Shown here: positions 44,416-54,697 of the stretch, in pieces
Position numbering within the stretch: position 1 is the first letter of the stretch
Layout: every line of letters starts with the position of its first letter
Origin: Curvibacter cyanobacteriorum
Lineage (GTDB): Bacteria > Pseudomonadota > Gammaproteobacteria > Burkholderiales > Burkholderiaceae_C
Assembly: GCF_028649475.1 (NCBI RefSeq)
Contig: NZ_JAQSIP010000004.1
Span: forward strand, 186,001-250,000
Length of the DNA: 64,000 nt
Direction of reading: 5' to 3'
Position numbers and translations under genes: made by a program
The notes under the pieces: model-generated
Databases searched by the model: none
Told to the model about the DNA's origin: nothing
Seen by the model: only the letters and a program-made list of their open reading frames with translations

Positions 44416-45233
44416 TCCTCAGCCTTCAGCAGGGACTGGCTGAAGAGGGATTGAAGGTCAGCCTGGTCAAGCTGTGCCAGTGGTTCGAGATGCCTCGACG
44501 CACGGTGTACTACCGCAGCACCAAGGCCGCGCCGAAGGTTCAGCAACACTTCGTCAAGCCCATCAAGGCGATGATCGAAGAGAACCCGTCGTTTGGTTAT
44601 CGCACCGTGGCGCACCTGCTTGGCTTCAACAAGAACACCGTGCAGCGGATCTTCCAGCTCAAGGGTTGGCAGGTGCGCAAGCGACCGGTGGGCTTCAGGC
44701 CTCGCATCCAGGTATTGCCATCGGTGGCCAAGGCGCCAGACGAGCGCTGGGCCACCGATCTGTGCCGCGTGTGGACCGGGCGTGACGGCTGGGCTTCGCT
44801 GGCCTTGGTGATCGACTGCTACAGCCGCGAGCTGCTGGGCTGGCACCTCAGCCGCAGCGGCCGATCCAAGACCGCTGAGGCGGCACTCGAGCAAGCGTTG
44901 ATTGCCAGGTACGGCTGCCTGGGCAAGGTCCGGCACCCATTCTTGCTGAGGTCAGACAACGGGCTGGTGTTCACCAGCCGCAGCTACACGGCCCTGGTCA
45001 AAAGCTATGGTCTGCAGCAGGAGTTCATCACTCCATACAGCCCAGAGCAAAACGGCATGGTCGAGCGCGTGATCAGAACGCTCAAAGACCAGTGTGTACA
45101 CCACCACCGGTTCGAAACCCTGCAGCACGCCAGTCGCGTGATCGCGGATTGGATCAGCTTTTACAACCACCGGCGCCCTCACCAGGCGCTGGGCATGAAG
45201 ACCCCCGCTGAGGCTTATGCGTTAGCAGCCTGA
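44412..45233 (+). CDS. IS3-family transposase OrfB (DDE integrase core)
   Basis: A 273-residue transposase. An HTH_21-like region (EENPSFGYRTVAHLLGFNKNTVQRIFQLKGW) is followed by an rve integrase domain with the catalytic triad visible: Asp in WATDLCRVW, Asp in LRSDNGLVF and Glu in NGMVERVIRTLKDQ, 35 residues after the second Asp. FYNHRRPHQALGMKTPAEAY closes the domain. It has its own ATG overlapping the OrfA stop and no frameshift or premature stop, so the element appears functional. Confidence 0.95.
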   Translation: MILSLQQGLAEEGLKVSLVKLCQWFEMPRRTVYYRSTKAAPKVQQHFVKPIKAMIEENPSFGYRTVAHLLGFNKNTVQRIFQLKGWQVRKRPVGFRPRIQVLPSVAKAPDERWATDLCRVWTGRDGWASLALVIDCYSRELLGWHLSRSGRSKTAEAALEQALIARYGCLGKVRHPFLLRSDNGLVFTSRSYTALVKSYGLQQEFITPYSPEQNGMVERVIRTLKDQCVHHHRFETLQHASRVIADWISFYNHRRPHQALGMKTPAEAYALAA

Positions 45234-45261
45234 CCTGTGCAGAAAGTGCTGGGTCAATACA

Positions 45262-45265
45262 TCAG
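45262..45265. repeat. target-site duplication TCAG (right)
   Basis: This TCAG directly follows the right inverted repeat and matches the left copy at 44041-44044. Confidence 0.7.
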
Positions 45266-45268
45266 GCC

Positions 45269-45285
45269 ATCCGGCCGGCGGTGGC
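45269..45285. repeat. right arm of the hairpin interrupted by the IS
   Basis: ATCCGGCCGGCGGTGGC pairs with 44019-44036. The IS therefore landed in the loop of the hairpin, between the convergent acyltransferase-like gene and the large glycosyltransferase gene. Confidence 0.6.
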
Positions 45286-45396
45286 GTCACTTTCAATCAG
45301 CAGGGCCCCGGCCGCCGGTCTGGAGCAGCCCGCGCGGGACAGGGAACACGCCGCGTGATGGGGGGCTGACGCGTCTCGGTGCCAGCCCGGGCGAGC

Positions 45397-48300
45397 TCAC
45401 GCCCCCAAGTGGCGGCGCAGGGCGGCCTTCACGCGGGGCGGCAGCACGCGCAGCACCAGACCCGCCCCCGGCAGCGAACGCAGGGGGTGCGGTGCGGCGG
45501 TCGCAACGGTGCAGGCCTCGGATGGCGCTGCCACCGCGTCAGCTGGCTGCGGGCTGGGCGCGGTGTCCGTGGGGGCCGCCGCCAGGGGCTGGAAATCGCT
45601 GCGGAACTGGTTCAAAAAGTCGGCCGGCAGGCCCTGTGCCGGGGCCACCTCCGGCAGGTCTTGCAGGTACTCGCGCTCGTAGTCCCAGTCTCGCACCACG
45701 CTGCCCAGCCAGGGTGAGGCCGGCCGCGCCGGCGGGGTGGGCGGCAGGCCGCTGACGAAGTGGGCCTCGCGCACCGATTGCCACCAGTCCACCCACTCGT
45801 TGACCGAGCTGTTCCAGGGGCGCAGCCAGGTCCAGGCGCGCTCGTGCAGGCGCTCCGGGAAGGCGCCCAGGTCCGGGGCCACCACCGGCAGCCCGGCCGC
45901 CAGGCAGGTGCTCAGGGTGTAGCTGTAAGTCTCCGGCCACAGGGCCGGGAACCACACCACGTCCGGTTGCAGCCAGGCCAGCATGGCGGGCAGGTCGGCA
46001 TCCTCGTAGGCGCCGTGCACCGTCAGTCGGGTCTTGGGGCGGGTCTTCAGCGTGCGGTAGCCGTAGCCCACCAGGTGCAGGTCGATCGGCACCTGGCGGC
46101 GCTCGGCCTCCTGGGCCACGGCTTCGAGCAGGTCGGCCCCCTTGATGGCGCTCAGCGCCCCGAGGATCACCACCTTCAGCGGGGCCTCGGCAGGCAGCTG
46201 GCGGGGCAGGGCCGCCAGTGGCAGGTCGGCCGGCAGATCCCGGTGCGGTGCCAGCCGCACATCGCAGGTCGGTACAAAGCTCGCCAGGCGCCGGGCCGCG
46301 TCGAGGCTGGGCGCCAGCACATGGCGGGCGCGTTGCAGCAGGTCGGCATTGAAGGCGCGCCAGTCTTCGATGCGCCCCCCGCCTGGGGCGGGGCGCTCGG
46401 CCACACAGGCGCGGCACTGGTCCAGGCCTTGTTCGCCGCAGTACTGGCCGTCCTCGGTGGTCAGCGTGATCTGGGGGCAGTAGCTGTAGAAGTCGTGGGC
46501 CGTGAACTCCGACGGCACGCCCAGGTCCTGCGCCAGTCCGCGGATGGGCAGCGCATGGCCCAACAGGTGCTGGTAATGCACCAGGCGCACGCCCAGGTGG
46601 CGCAAGGTCTTGAGCAGATCGGGGTACTGGGTGGCCACATCAAAGCCCAGGTCCAGGCCTTCTTGCGGGCCCACCAGCTGCAGGCGCACCTGGGTGCCGT
46701 CTTCGGGGCGCAGCAGCAGACACCAGGCGCGTCCGCTGAGTTGTGCCGCCAACTCGCGCGCATGGCGCACCGTGCCCCCGGCAAACTGGTGCAGCACCAT
46801 CAGCACCACGGGCAGACCGGACTCAACCACACGGGCCACGTCCACGGCCTGCCGTGCACCACGTGCCGGGTCTTGTTGGATGAAGGCTTGCACCGCGCCG
46901 TCGTACTGCGGGTGCAGGCGGCGCAGGGTGTCCATGGCGGCCAGTTCGCGCGCGCTCTTGGAGGCGCCAAAGCTCACCCCGCCGGCGTGCAGCACAAAGG
47001 TGTCGAGCGCATGCAGGTTGCGCCAGCCCGCCAGGTGGGCGCGGTGGCAGAAGTCGTTCTCTTCGCCATAGCCCTTGCCGAAGTGGGCCACATCGAACAG
47101 GCCCACGTCCTGCAGGCTGTCGCGCCGGATGTACATGCAAAAGCCGACGCCGGTGGGCACGTCCACCACCTGACCCGGGTTGGTGCGCGCAAACAGCGCG
47201 TCCAGGCGGGCGGTGTCGTAACCCTCGGGCAGGCGGTTGGCCTCACAGAAGCGCGGTGCGCTGCAGATGGTCGCGTTGTTCGAGAACGGCGTCACCGTGG
47301 CCACACGGCCGTGGTGGTAGGCCGCCTGGGCCAGGCGGTCCAGCCAGTCGTTGGCGACTTCGGTGTCGCTGTTGAGCAGCACCACATCGCGCTCCGGGTG
47401 CAGTGACATGCCGCGGTTGACGGTGGCCACAAAGCCCAGGTTTTCCGGGTTCTCCAGCAGGGTGATGCGCGGCTCGCGGGCTGCCACCTCGCGCAGCCAC
47501 TGGCTCACTTCGGGCTCCGGGCTGCAGTCGTTGATGACGATCAGTGCCCAGTCACAACGCTGCACGCTGGCCAGGGCCGAGTTGATGCAGCGCTGGGTGT
47601 CGCCCAGGCCGCGGTAGACCGGCACGATGACATCGATCGGTGCGGCCAGCCCCGGCGCCTGGGCCGTGGTGTCCTTGGGGCGGGCGGCTGGCACGGGGGC
47701 CGGGGCGGTGATGCCCGCCTGCGCTGGCGCCGGTGTGCCCCCCGCCTCCCGTGGGCCCAGCAGGCGCATCTTGAGTTGCACCAGCGGTCGGCTCAGGCGG
47801 AAAACGGTCGAGTTTTCCAGCGCCGTCAGGTGCTGGCGCTGGCGTTCGCAGGTGGCCTGCAGCTGCTGCACTTCAGCGTGCAGGGCCTCGCGCTCGTGCT
47901 GCAGGGCCTGTTGGGCGGCGCTCAGGTGCTGGTTGCGCTCGTTCAGAATGTGTTGGGCCTGGTTCAGGGCCTGCATCTGCGCCTCGGTCTCGGCCTGCTG
48001 CGCTTGCCACGCTTGCTGCGCGCTGTGCTGTTGCAGCGCGCTGACCCGAAGCTGTTCGCTCAGGGCCAGAAAGTCGGCCGACATCGGCCAGCCCAGGCGC
48101 ACTTCAAATCGCCCGCCCACGGCGTCGGCCAGGTGGCTTTGCAGTGGCGGCATCAGCCAGGGGTCGGCCCCGTGCATCAGGCACAGGGCACTGCCGCTGC
48201 CCAGGCCGGTGCGGTGGGGCAGCAGGTCGTGGTGGGGCCATTGGCTCAGGGTGTCCAGGCCCTCCTGGTCGCTGCGCCACTGCCACAACAGACGGCCATC

Positions 48301-49242
48301 GGCGGCGTGGAGGCCCAGGCTGTGCAGGTGGATGAAGCCGGGGCGGTCGGCCGGGTCCAGGCGCAACTCGGTCAAGGTGCGGTCGCCGGGCAGCTCAAAC
48401 ACCAGGGTCTGGTCGGCCAGCCCGATGGCACCGGCTTGCACCAGTTTGCGGTCCTCACTCAGGCCGCGGGCGTCGCCCAGGTACAGGCTGGCGCTGAAGC
48501 GCGGGTGGGCGTTGGCCGGCTCGGCCTGCAGCAGGCCGCTCTGGTGGGCCCGGTCGGGCACCACCGTGGCAATGAACTGGTAGGTCAGCGCATCAGGCTG
48601 GCTCAGCAGTTGCCGGGTCACGGCGGGGGCCAGGGTGTCGAACCAGGTGGCGAACTCGGATTCGTGCAGTTCGCGCTCGATGGTGTCCAGGGCCAGCAGG
48701 CCCCAGCCCTCGTCGCTCAGGAAACGGCCCAGCGACTGGCGCGTGAAGAAGCGCACATGGGTGCGGTCCAGCAGGCCCTCCTCTCGGTACAGGAACTCGC
48801 CCTGCATCAACTCGGCCAGCAAGCCGGCATAGGCCGCGTTGGGGATCGAAATCAGCAACTGCCCACCGGGGGCCAGCAAACTGCGGCAGGCGCGCAACAC
48901 CTTTTCAGGGCCACGCAGGTGTTCCAACACGTCGGCGCAGATGATGAAGTCGTAGCGTTCGCCCGCGAAACGCAAGGCCAGGTCGTCCTGGTCCAGATCG
49001 GTCACATCGACCCGGCGGTAGCCTGGGCGCGCCAGCGCGGCTTCCGCTTCGTTGATGGTCACCCCGTCGACGGTGCACTGCCGTTGGGCTTTCAGGTGCT
49101 GGCCCAGTGAGCCACTGCCGCAACCCAGGTCCAGCACCAGGGCCCCGGGTCGCACCAGGTCGGACAAGACCCGCAACGAGGTGCGGGCTTCTTGGCGAAT
49201 TTCGCGGTTGTAGACGTGAAGAGGGGCGTTCCGAGATGACAT
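45397..49242 (-). CDS. giant methyltransferase-coiled coil-double glycosyltransferase
   Basis: A 1281-residue cytoplasmic protein of several domains. Residues about 1-230: SAM methyltransferase (VLDLGCGSGSLG, then ICADVLEHLRGPEKVL and APGGQLLISIPN). About 245-390: a beta-rich domain of unknown type. About 393-480: a Gln/Ala/Leu-rich coiled coil. About 535-770: a GT2 glycosyltransferase (IDVIVPVYRG, NSDTEVANDWL). The rest to about 1190: a GT4-like glycosyltransferase (VVILGALSAIKGADLLEAVAQEAERRQ, PTLVW-type WFPALWPETYSYTLSTCLAAGLPVVAP). It may extend and then methyl-cap a surface glycan, with the coiled coil spacing the activities. Convergent with the exporter genes. Start MSSRNAPLHVYNREI. Confidence 0.88.
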   Translation of the reverse strand: MSSRNAPLHVYNREIRQEARTSLRVLSDLVRPGALVLDLGCGSGSLGQHLKAQRQCTVDGVTINEAEAALARPGYRRVDVTDLDQDDLALRFAGERYDFIICADVLEHLRGPEKVLRACRSLLAPGGQLLISIPNAAYAGLLAELMQGEFLYREEGLLDRTHVRFFTRQSLGRFLSDEGWGLLALDTIERELHESEFATWFDTLAPAVTRQLLSQPDALTYQFIATVVPDRAHQSGLLQAEPANAHPRFSASLYLGDARGLSEDRKLVQAGAIGLADQTLVFELPGDRTLTELRLDPADRPGFIHLHSLGLHAADGRLLWQWRSDQEGLDTLSQWPHHDLLPHRTGLGSGSALCLMHGADPWLMPPLQSHLADAVGGRFEVRLGWPMSADFLALSEQLRVSALQQHSAQQAWQAQQAETEAQMQALNQAQHILNERNQHLSAAQQALQHEREALHAEVQQLQATCERQRQHLTALENSTVFRLSRPLVQLKMRLLGPREAGGTPAPAQAGITAPAPVPAARPKDTTAQAPGLAAPIDVIVPVYRGLGDTQRCINSALASVQRCDWALIVINDCSPEPEVSQWLREVAAREPRITLLENPENLGFVATVNRGMSLHPERDVVLLNSDTEVANDWLDRLAQAAYHHGRVATVTPFSNNATICSAPRFCEANRLPEGYDTARLDALFARTNPGQVVDVPTGVGFCMYIRRDSLQDVGLFDVAHFGKGYGEENDFCHRAHLAGWRNLHALDTFVLHAGGVSFGASKSARELAAMDTLRRLHPQYDGAVQAFIQQDPARGARQAVDVARVVESGLPVVLMVLHQFAGGTVRHARELAAQLSGRAWCLLLRPEDGTQVRLQLVGPQEGLDLGFDVATQYPDLLKTLRHLGVRLVHYQHLLGHALPIRGLAQDLGVPSEFTAHDFYSYCPQITLTTEDGQYCGEQGLDQCRACVAERPAPGGGRIEDWRAFNADLLQRARHVLAPSLDAARRLASFVPTCDVRLAPHRDLPADLPLAALPRQLPAEAPLKVVILGALSAIKGADLLEAVAQEAERRQVPIDLHLVGYGYRTLKTRPKTRLTVHGAYEDADLPAMLAWLQPDVVWFPALWPETYSYTLSTCLAAGLPVVAPDLGAFPERLHERAWTWLRPWNSSVNEWVDWWQSVREAHFVSGLPPTPPARPASPWLGSVVRDWDYEREYLQDLPEVAPAQGLPADFLNQFRSDFQPLAAAPTDTAPSPQPADAVAAPSEACTVATAAPHPLRSLPGAGLVLRVLPPRVKAALRRHLGA

Positions 49243-49404
49243 GCGCGGATTATGAGGGCTGGCTGCCGGGGCCCTGGGCCGCTGCGGCGGGCCTGGGGAC
49301 GGCGCTGGCGAACTAGAATCGAGGGTTTAAGAATTGCAGGGAGAGGTGCGTGTGCATCGGACGTCCCCTGGCAATGCTACCGATCGACACCCTAAGGTCT
49401 CCTC

Positions 49405-50127
49405 ATGCAGGCACTCATCGCCGTTTCTCCCGAAGCTTTTGCTGGCCAGTTCTGGAAGCACCCCGGCCACTACCAGTACGCTGTCACCACGTCGTTCGTG
49501 CCGCTGTCGGCCGCGGAGCTGCGCAAGGCCGCCGCCCACCTGCCGCTGGCTTTTGTGCAGATCGCAGGTGAATGGCAGCTGGTCGCCATCCTGTCGCTGC
49601 TGGAGAACACCAACCTGCTGGTGGGCCCGCAAGGCCAATGGCTGGGCGGCTATGTGCCCGCCGCGCTGCGCGCTTACCCGTTCCGCCTGGTGCGCGACGA
49701 GCAGCAGCAGGGTCTGGTCCTGGCCACCGAAGCCACTGGTGCCCACCTGGTGCCGGCCTCCGAAGGCCAGCCGTTCTTTGAGCAGAACGGCCTGCCCAGC
49801 GCCGAACTGCAGCGCGTCATGAACTTCCTGATCGAGCTCGAGAACGGTCGCGTACAGATCACCCGCGCCGCCAATGCCTTGGCCGCCGCGGGCGTGCTGA
49901 CGCCTTGGGAGCTGGTGGCCAGCCACAACGGTCAAGACCAAAAGGTGGCGGGTCTGTTCCATGTCAACGACGCTGCCCTGGCCGCGTTGAAGCCCGATCA
50001 ACTGGTGCGCCTGCAAGCCGAAGGCGGTCTGCCGGTGGCCTACGCCCAGCTGTTCTCTGAAGAACAGTTCTCGCGCCTGCAACAAGCCATCCAGACGCAA
50101 GAAGCCCTGCGCTCGGCCCAAGGCTGA
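49405..50127 (+). CDS. SapC-family protein
   Basis: A 240-residue protein with the SapC-like pattern: MQALIAVSPEAFAGQFWKHPGHYQYA, then ENTNLLVGPQGQWLGGYVPAALRAYPFRLV and PFFEQNGLPSAELQRVMNFLIELE. The name comes from S-layer-associated SapC of Campylobacter, but the biochemical role of the soluble proteobacterial versions is unknown. No signal peptide is apparent. It lies between the giant glycosyltransferase (divergent) and a MraY/WecA-like transferase (60 bases downstream), fitting the surface-structure region. A TAGAAT -10-like sequence is at 49313, and an AAGGTCTCC region precedes the ATG. Confidence 0.85.
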   Translation: MQALIAVSPEAFAGQFWKHPGHYQYAVTTSFVPLSAAELRKAAAHLPLAFVQIAGEWQLVAILSLLENTNLLVGPQGQWLGGYVPAALRAYPFRLVRDEQQQGLVLATEATGAHLVPASEGQPFFEQNGLPSAELQRVMNFLIELENGRVQITRAANALAAAGVLTPWELVASHNGQDQKVAGLFHVNDAALAALKPDQLVRLQAEGGLPVAYAQLFSEEQFSRLQQAIQTQEALRSAQG

Positions 50128-50187
50128 GCCCGCACCGACCTGCTGACCCTGCCGCCTGGGAGCCCCTTTGACCCGATCGATTGACTG

Positions 50188-51297
50188 ATGGTTGTCCTGA
50201 CTTCCATCGCCTTCCTGATTGCCCTGCTGACGGGCGTGGCCATCGTGCGCGCTCAAAGCCGCGCGGGGACCCTGTTCCATTACGGCGACGACAAGCCCCA
50301 GCGTTTTCACGTGGGGCATGTGCCTCGCCTGGGCGGGCTGGCGCTGGGCGCCGGCCTGTCGGTGGCCTGGCTGGTCGGGGCCTTGGTGGACGGGGTGTTG
50401 GTCAACCTGAACCTCAAGCTCAACCCCATCAACGTCTTGCTGTGGTTGCTGGTCATGATGCCGGCCCTGCTGACGGGCCTGATGGAGGACATGACCCAGC
50501 GCCTGCCGGTCAGCCTGCGTTTGCTGGCCACCTTTGGCACGGCGACCCTGGCCTGCTGGTTGCTCGACCTGGGCGTGCACCGCCTGGACATCGGCTGGAT
50601 CGACCAAAGCCTGAACCGCTGGCCCTGGCTGGCGGTGGTCCTGGCCGTGATGGCGATTGCGGGCCTGCCCCACGCCTTCAACATCATCGACGGCTACAAC
50701 GGCCTGGCCGGCACGGTGGCGCTGTTGATCTCGCTGGCCCTGGCCCACGTGGCCCTGCAGGTGGGCGACCGGGCCCTGGCCGCGCTGATGATGGCCCTGG
50801 CCGGCGCCACGGCCGGCTTCCTGGTCTGGAACTACCCGCGCGGGTTGATCTTTGCCGGTGACGGGGGCGCTTACCTGTGGGGCGGTGTGATCGCGGTGGG
50901 CGCCATCATGCTGGTGCAGCGCAACCCGGTGGTCTCGCCGTGGTTCCCTTTGTTGCTGCTGATTTACCCGGTCTGGGAAACGCTGTTCTCGATTTACCGC
51001 AAGGCGGCGCGCGGCGTCTCGCCTGGGGTGGCCGATGCGCTGCATTTTCACCAACTGATCTTCCGTCGCCTGGTGCGCAAGGTGTTCCACGACGACCATG
51101 CGCGCCAGCTGCTGATCCGCAACAACCGCACCTCGCCCTACCTGTGGGGCTTCACGGCGCTGACCGTGCTGCCGGCGGTGCTGTTCTGGCAAAACTCGGT
51201 GGTGCTGCTGTTGTTCTGCGGCCTGTTCGTGGTGACTTACGTGCTCGCCTACCTGGCCATCGTGCGCTTCAAAGTGCCTGGCTGGCTGCGCCGTTGA
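50188..51297 (+). CDS. MraY/WecA-family undecaprenyl-phosphate sugar-1-phosphate transferase
   Basis: A 369-residue polytopic membrane enzyme of glycosyltransferase family 4 (PNPT). Signature parts are HVGHVPRLGGLALG near the N-terminus, MPALLTGLMEDMTQR (metal-binding Asp region), HAFNIIDGYNGLAG and IFAGDGGAYLWGGVIAVGA, and a later YRKAARGVSPGVADALHFHQLIFRR (HxH-type loop). It would start a lipid-linked glycan by moving a sugar phosphate onto undecaprenyl phosphate, plausibly the exported glycan of this region. It is WecA-like rather than peptidoglycan MraY, because of the HLHH-like loop and location. Confidence 0.85.
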   Translation: MVVLTSIAFLIALLTGVAIVRAQSRAGTLFHYGDDKPQRFHVGHVPRLGGLALGAGLSVAWLVGALVDGVLVNLNLKLNPINVLLWLLVMMPALLTGLMEDMTQRLPVSLRLLATFGTATLACWLLDLGVHRLDIGWIDQSLNRWPWLAVVLAVMAIAGLPHAFNIIDGYNGLAGTVALLISLALAHVALQVGDRALAALMMALAGATAGFLVWNYPRGLIFAGDGGAYLWGGVIAVGAIMLVQRNPVVSPWFPLLLLIYPVWETLFSIYRKAARGVSPGVADALHFHQLIFRRLVRKVFHDDHARQLLIRNNRTSPYLWGFTALTVLPAVLFWQNSVVLLLFCGLFVVTYVLAYLAIVRFKVPGWLRR

Positions 51298-52368
<1,071 letters not shown>

Positions 52369-52462
52369 GCGCCGCGCCGACCACGCCCCCCCTGGCCTTG
52401 GGCCCTGCGTCGCCACCGGCGGCGGGGCCGGGCCAGTCCGCTTCAACCTCTCCCCACTCCGC

Positions 52463-53164
52463 ATGAGACTGCTGCTCGTAGAAGACGACGTGATGGTGGC
52501 CAGTGGCATCAAGCTCGGCCTCAGCGATGCCGGCTATGCCGTGGACTGGGTCGGCAGCGGTGAACGCGCCGAGGAGGTGCTGCGCGCCGAAACCTTTGAC
52601 GCCGCCATCATCGACATCGGCCTGCCCGGCATGAGCGGGCTCGATCTGACGCGGCGGCTGCGCCTGTCCGACGTGGCCAGCCGCACCATGCCGGTGTTGA
52701 TCCTGACCGCCCGCGACGCCTTGCAAGACCGGGTGCAGGGCCTGGACCTCGGGGCCGACGATTACATGGTCAAGCCCTTCGAGCTGCCCGAGTTGCTGGC
52801 CCGCTTGCGTGCGCTGCTGCGGCGCTCGCAGGCGGCCACCTCGGCGGTGCTGAGCTTTGGGCCGCTCGAGATGGACACCGCGAGCCGCCGCGCCACCGTG
52901 CGCAGCGGCACCGACGGTCGCCAGACCGTCATCGACCTCGGGCCGCGCGAATGGACGGTGATGGAGTACCTGCTCATCAACGCCCCCAAGCCCGCCAGCA
53001 AGGACAAACTGCTGGCCGCCCTGACCGGCTGGGACAAGGAAATCACCCCCAACGCGGTCGAGGTCTACATCTCCCGCCTGCGCAGCAAGCTCGAGCCCCA
53101 CGGCCTCGCGCTGCGCTCCATCCGGGGTTTTGGCTACCGCCTCGAACTGCAAGAAAGCGTTTGA
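52463..53164 (+). CDS. OmpR-family response regulator (QseB/TctD-like)
   Basis: A 233-residue regulator: receiver domain (1-115) with acidic pocket Glu7-Asp8-Asp9, phosphorylation site Asp51 (IIDIGLPGMSG) and Lys104 (VKPFELPELLAR), then a winged-helix DNA-binding domain (about 135-230; LGPREWTVMEYLLINAPKPASKDKL, EVYISRLRSKLEPHGLALRSIRGFGYRLE). It overlaps no gene; the sensor follows after 2 bases (TGAGCATG). The pairing and length are those of the QseBC/TctDE type. Confidence 0.94.
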   Translation: MRLLLVEDDVMVASGIKLGLSDAGYAVDWVGSGERAEEVLRAETFDAAIIDIGLPGMSGLDLTRRLRLSDVASRTMPVLILTARDALQDRVQGLDLGADDYMVKPFELPELLARLRALLRRSQAATSAVLSFGPLEMDTASRRATVRSGTDGRQTVIDLGPREWTVMEYLLINAPKPASKDKLLAALTGWDKEITPNAVEVYISRLRSKLEPHGLALRSIRGFGYRLELQESV

Positions 53165-53166
53165 GC

Positions 53167-54621
53167 ATGGCAACCCGCCTGCGCAACCGACTGCTGGTCT
53201 TGTTGCTGGCGCCGCTGTTCTTGCTGGCCCTGGGCAATGCCTGGTTCGACTACCGTTCGGCCGACAGCGCGGCGGTCCAGCACGACCGCAACCTGCTGCG
53301 CTACGTGCCCCTGCTGGCCGACTCGGTGGTGGCCCCGGGCGTGCAGTCGGGCGACCCGCCCGTGCTCTTGCTGGCCCCCCCGGTGGAAGACTTTCTGAAG
53401 CTGCGCCCGGGCCACGCGGCATACAGCGTCAATGACCTCGAAGGCCGCCTGCTGCACGGCGAGCCCTGGTTGTCCGGCGCCACCGTGGCCACCGGCGAGC
53501 CCGAGTTCCACAGCGTCGAGGAGCAGGGCGTCACCTACCGCATCGTGTCGCAGCGCGTGCGCACCCGTGCGGGCGACCTGATTGTGCAACTGGCCGACGG
53601 CTCTGACCCGCGCCAGCAGTGGCTCAGCGCGCTGCTGGCCCGGGTGCTGTTACCCAACCTGGTGCTGATGATTGCGGCCGCCCTGGCGGTGAGTTGGGCC
53701 GTTCGGCGCGCGCTGCGCCCCCTGATCGAGCTGACCGAGGCGGTGGAAAACCGCTCGCCCCAAGACCTCAGCGCCATCGATGTGGCCTCCTCGCCCGCCG
53801 AGGTGCGGCCCCTGGTGCAGTCGCTGAACCGCCTGTTTGACCTGGTCAATGCCCAGTCGGCCAGCCAGCGCCGCTTCATTGCCGATGCCGCCCACCAATT
53901 GCGCACGCCGCTGGCGGGCTTGCAAGCCCAGGTCGAGGCCTGGGCCCAGGTGCTGCAAAACAAACACCGCCAGCAGCCGGCGCCCGCGCCGGATGGCCTG
54001 GGCGGCCCCGGCAGCCCCCCGCCGCCCCCGGTCACCCTGGCCCTCGACGCCGAGCAGATCGACAAGCTGCGCCGCGCCACACGCCGCACCTCGCAGTTGG
54101 CCAACCAGTTGCTGGCGCTGTCGCGGGCCGACGCGCGCAGCATGGAGGCGCAGCCGGTGCAGCGGGTTGACCTGCTGGCGCTGTGTGAGTCGCTGCTCGA
54201 GGTGCACCTGGACGCGGCCACGGCGCGCGGCATCGACCTGGGGCTGGCCGCCGAGCCGGCCCACACCCAGGGCCACGAATGGCTGCTGCGGGAGTTGCTG
54301 GGCAACCTGGTCGACAACGCCATCCGCTACACCCCCGAAGGCGGCAGCGTGACCCTGCGCTGCGGCCAGCTCCCGCTCGCCGGGGCGGTGCGCCCCTACC
54401 TCGCGGTGGAGGACGACGGCCCAGGCATCCCGGCCCCCGAGCGCAGCCGGGTCACCGAGCGCTTCTACCGCGTCCCTGGCACGGTGGGCGAGGGCAGTGG
54501 CCTGGGTTTGGCGATCGCCGACGAGATCGCCCGCGTGCACCACAGCACGCTGGAGTTGCTGGTCGGCCAGGGCGACCGCGGCCTGCTGGCGCGCCTGGTT
54601 TTCGCCCCCGAGCCCCACTGA
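53167..54621 (+). CDS. two-component sensor histidine kinase
   Basis: A 484-residue inner-membrane kinase. A membrane helix (LLVLLLAPLFLLALGNAWF), a periplasmic part of about 125 residues and a second helix (NLVLMIAAALAVSWAVRRAL) precede a HAMP-like linker. The dimerisation domain carries His243 in RRFIADAAHQLRTPLAGL and is interrupted by a Pro-rich insert (about 270-295). The ATPase domain has ELLGNLVDNAIRYTPEGG and VEDDGPGIP...GSGLGLAIADEIARVH. The signal is unknown; the TctE/QseC-like region is short. It immediately follows its response regulator. Confidence 0.93.
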   Translation: MATRLRNRLLVLLLAPLFLLALGNAWFDYRSADSAAVQHDRNLLRYVPLLADSVVAPGVQSGDPPVLLLAPPVEDFLKLRPGHAAYSVNDLEGRLLHGEPWLSGATVATGEPEFHSVEEQGVTYRIVSQRVRTRAGDLIVQLADGSDPRQQWLSALLARVLLPNLVLMIAAALAVSWAVRRALRPLIELTEAVENRSPQDLSAIDVASSPAEVRPLVQSLNRLFDLVNAQSASQRRFIADAAHQLRTPLAGLQAQVEAWAQVLQNKHRQQPAPAPDGLGGPGSPPPPPVTLALDAEQIDKLRRATRRTSQLANQLLALSRADARSMEAQPVQRVDLLALCESLLEVHLDAATARGIDLGLAAEPAHTQGHEWLLRELLGNLVDNAIRYTPEGGSVTLRCGQLPLAGAVRPYLAVEDDGPGIPAPERSRVTERFYRVPGTVGEGSGLGLAIADEIARVHHSTLELLVGQGDRGLLARLVFAPEPH

Positions 54622-54697
54622 GCGGACCCGCCCGGGCCGCCCCGGCAGGCCCGCTTTGGGGGTGTGCGAGAATCAGCCGCGCCAACCCCACCTGCCG

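Larger units (their letters stand above)
44045..45261 (+). mobile_element. intact IS3-family insertion sequence, 1217 bp
   Basis: The ends are inverted repeats beginning TGTATTGACCCAG (44045-44057) and its complement CTGGGTCAATACA (45249-45261), extending imperfectly to about 30 bp (both contain TTTCCTGC or TTTCTGC and CAGGT). The element runs TG...CA as IS3 elements do, is flanked by TCAG on both sides, and carries two overlapping transposase genes with all DDE residues. Intact ends, frames and target duplication suggest recent insertion and possible activity. The subgroup was not assigned. Confidence 0.93.

Noticed and set aside
44412-45233. Frameshifted or degraded transposase
   Set aside because: OrfB has its own start and a full DDE triad; no frameshift is needed.
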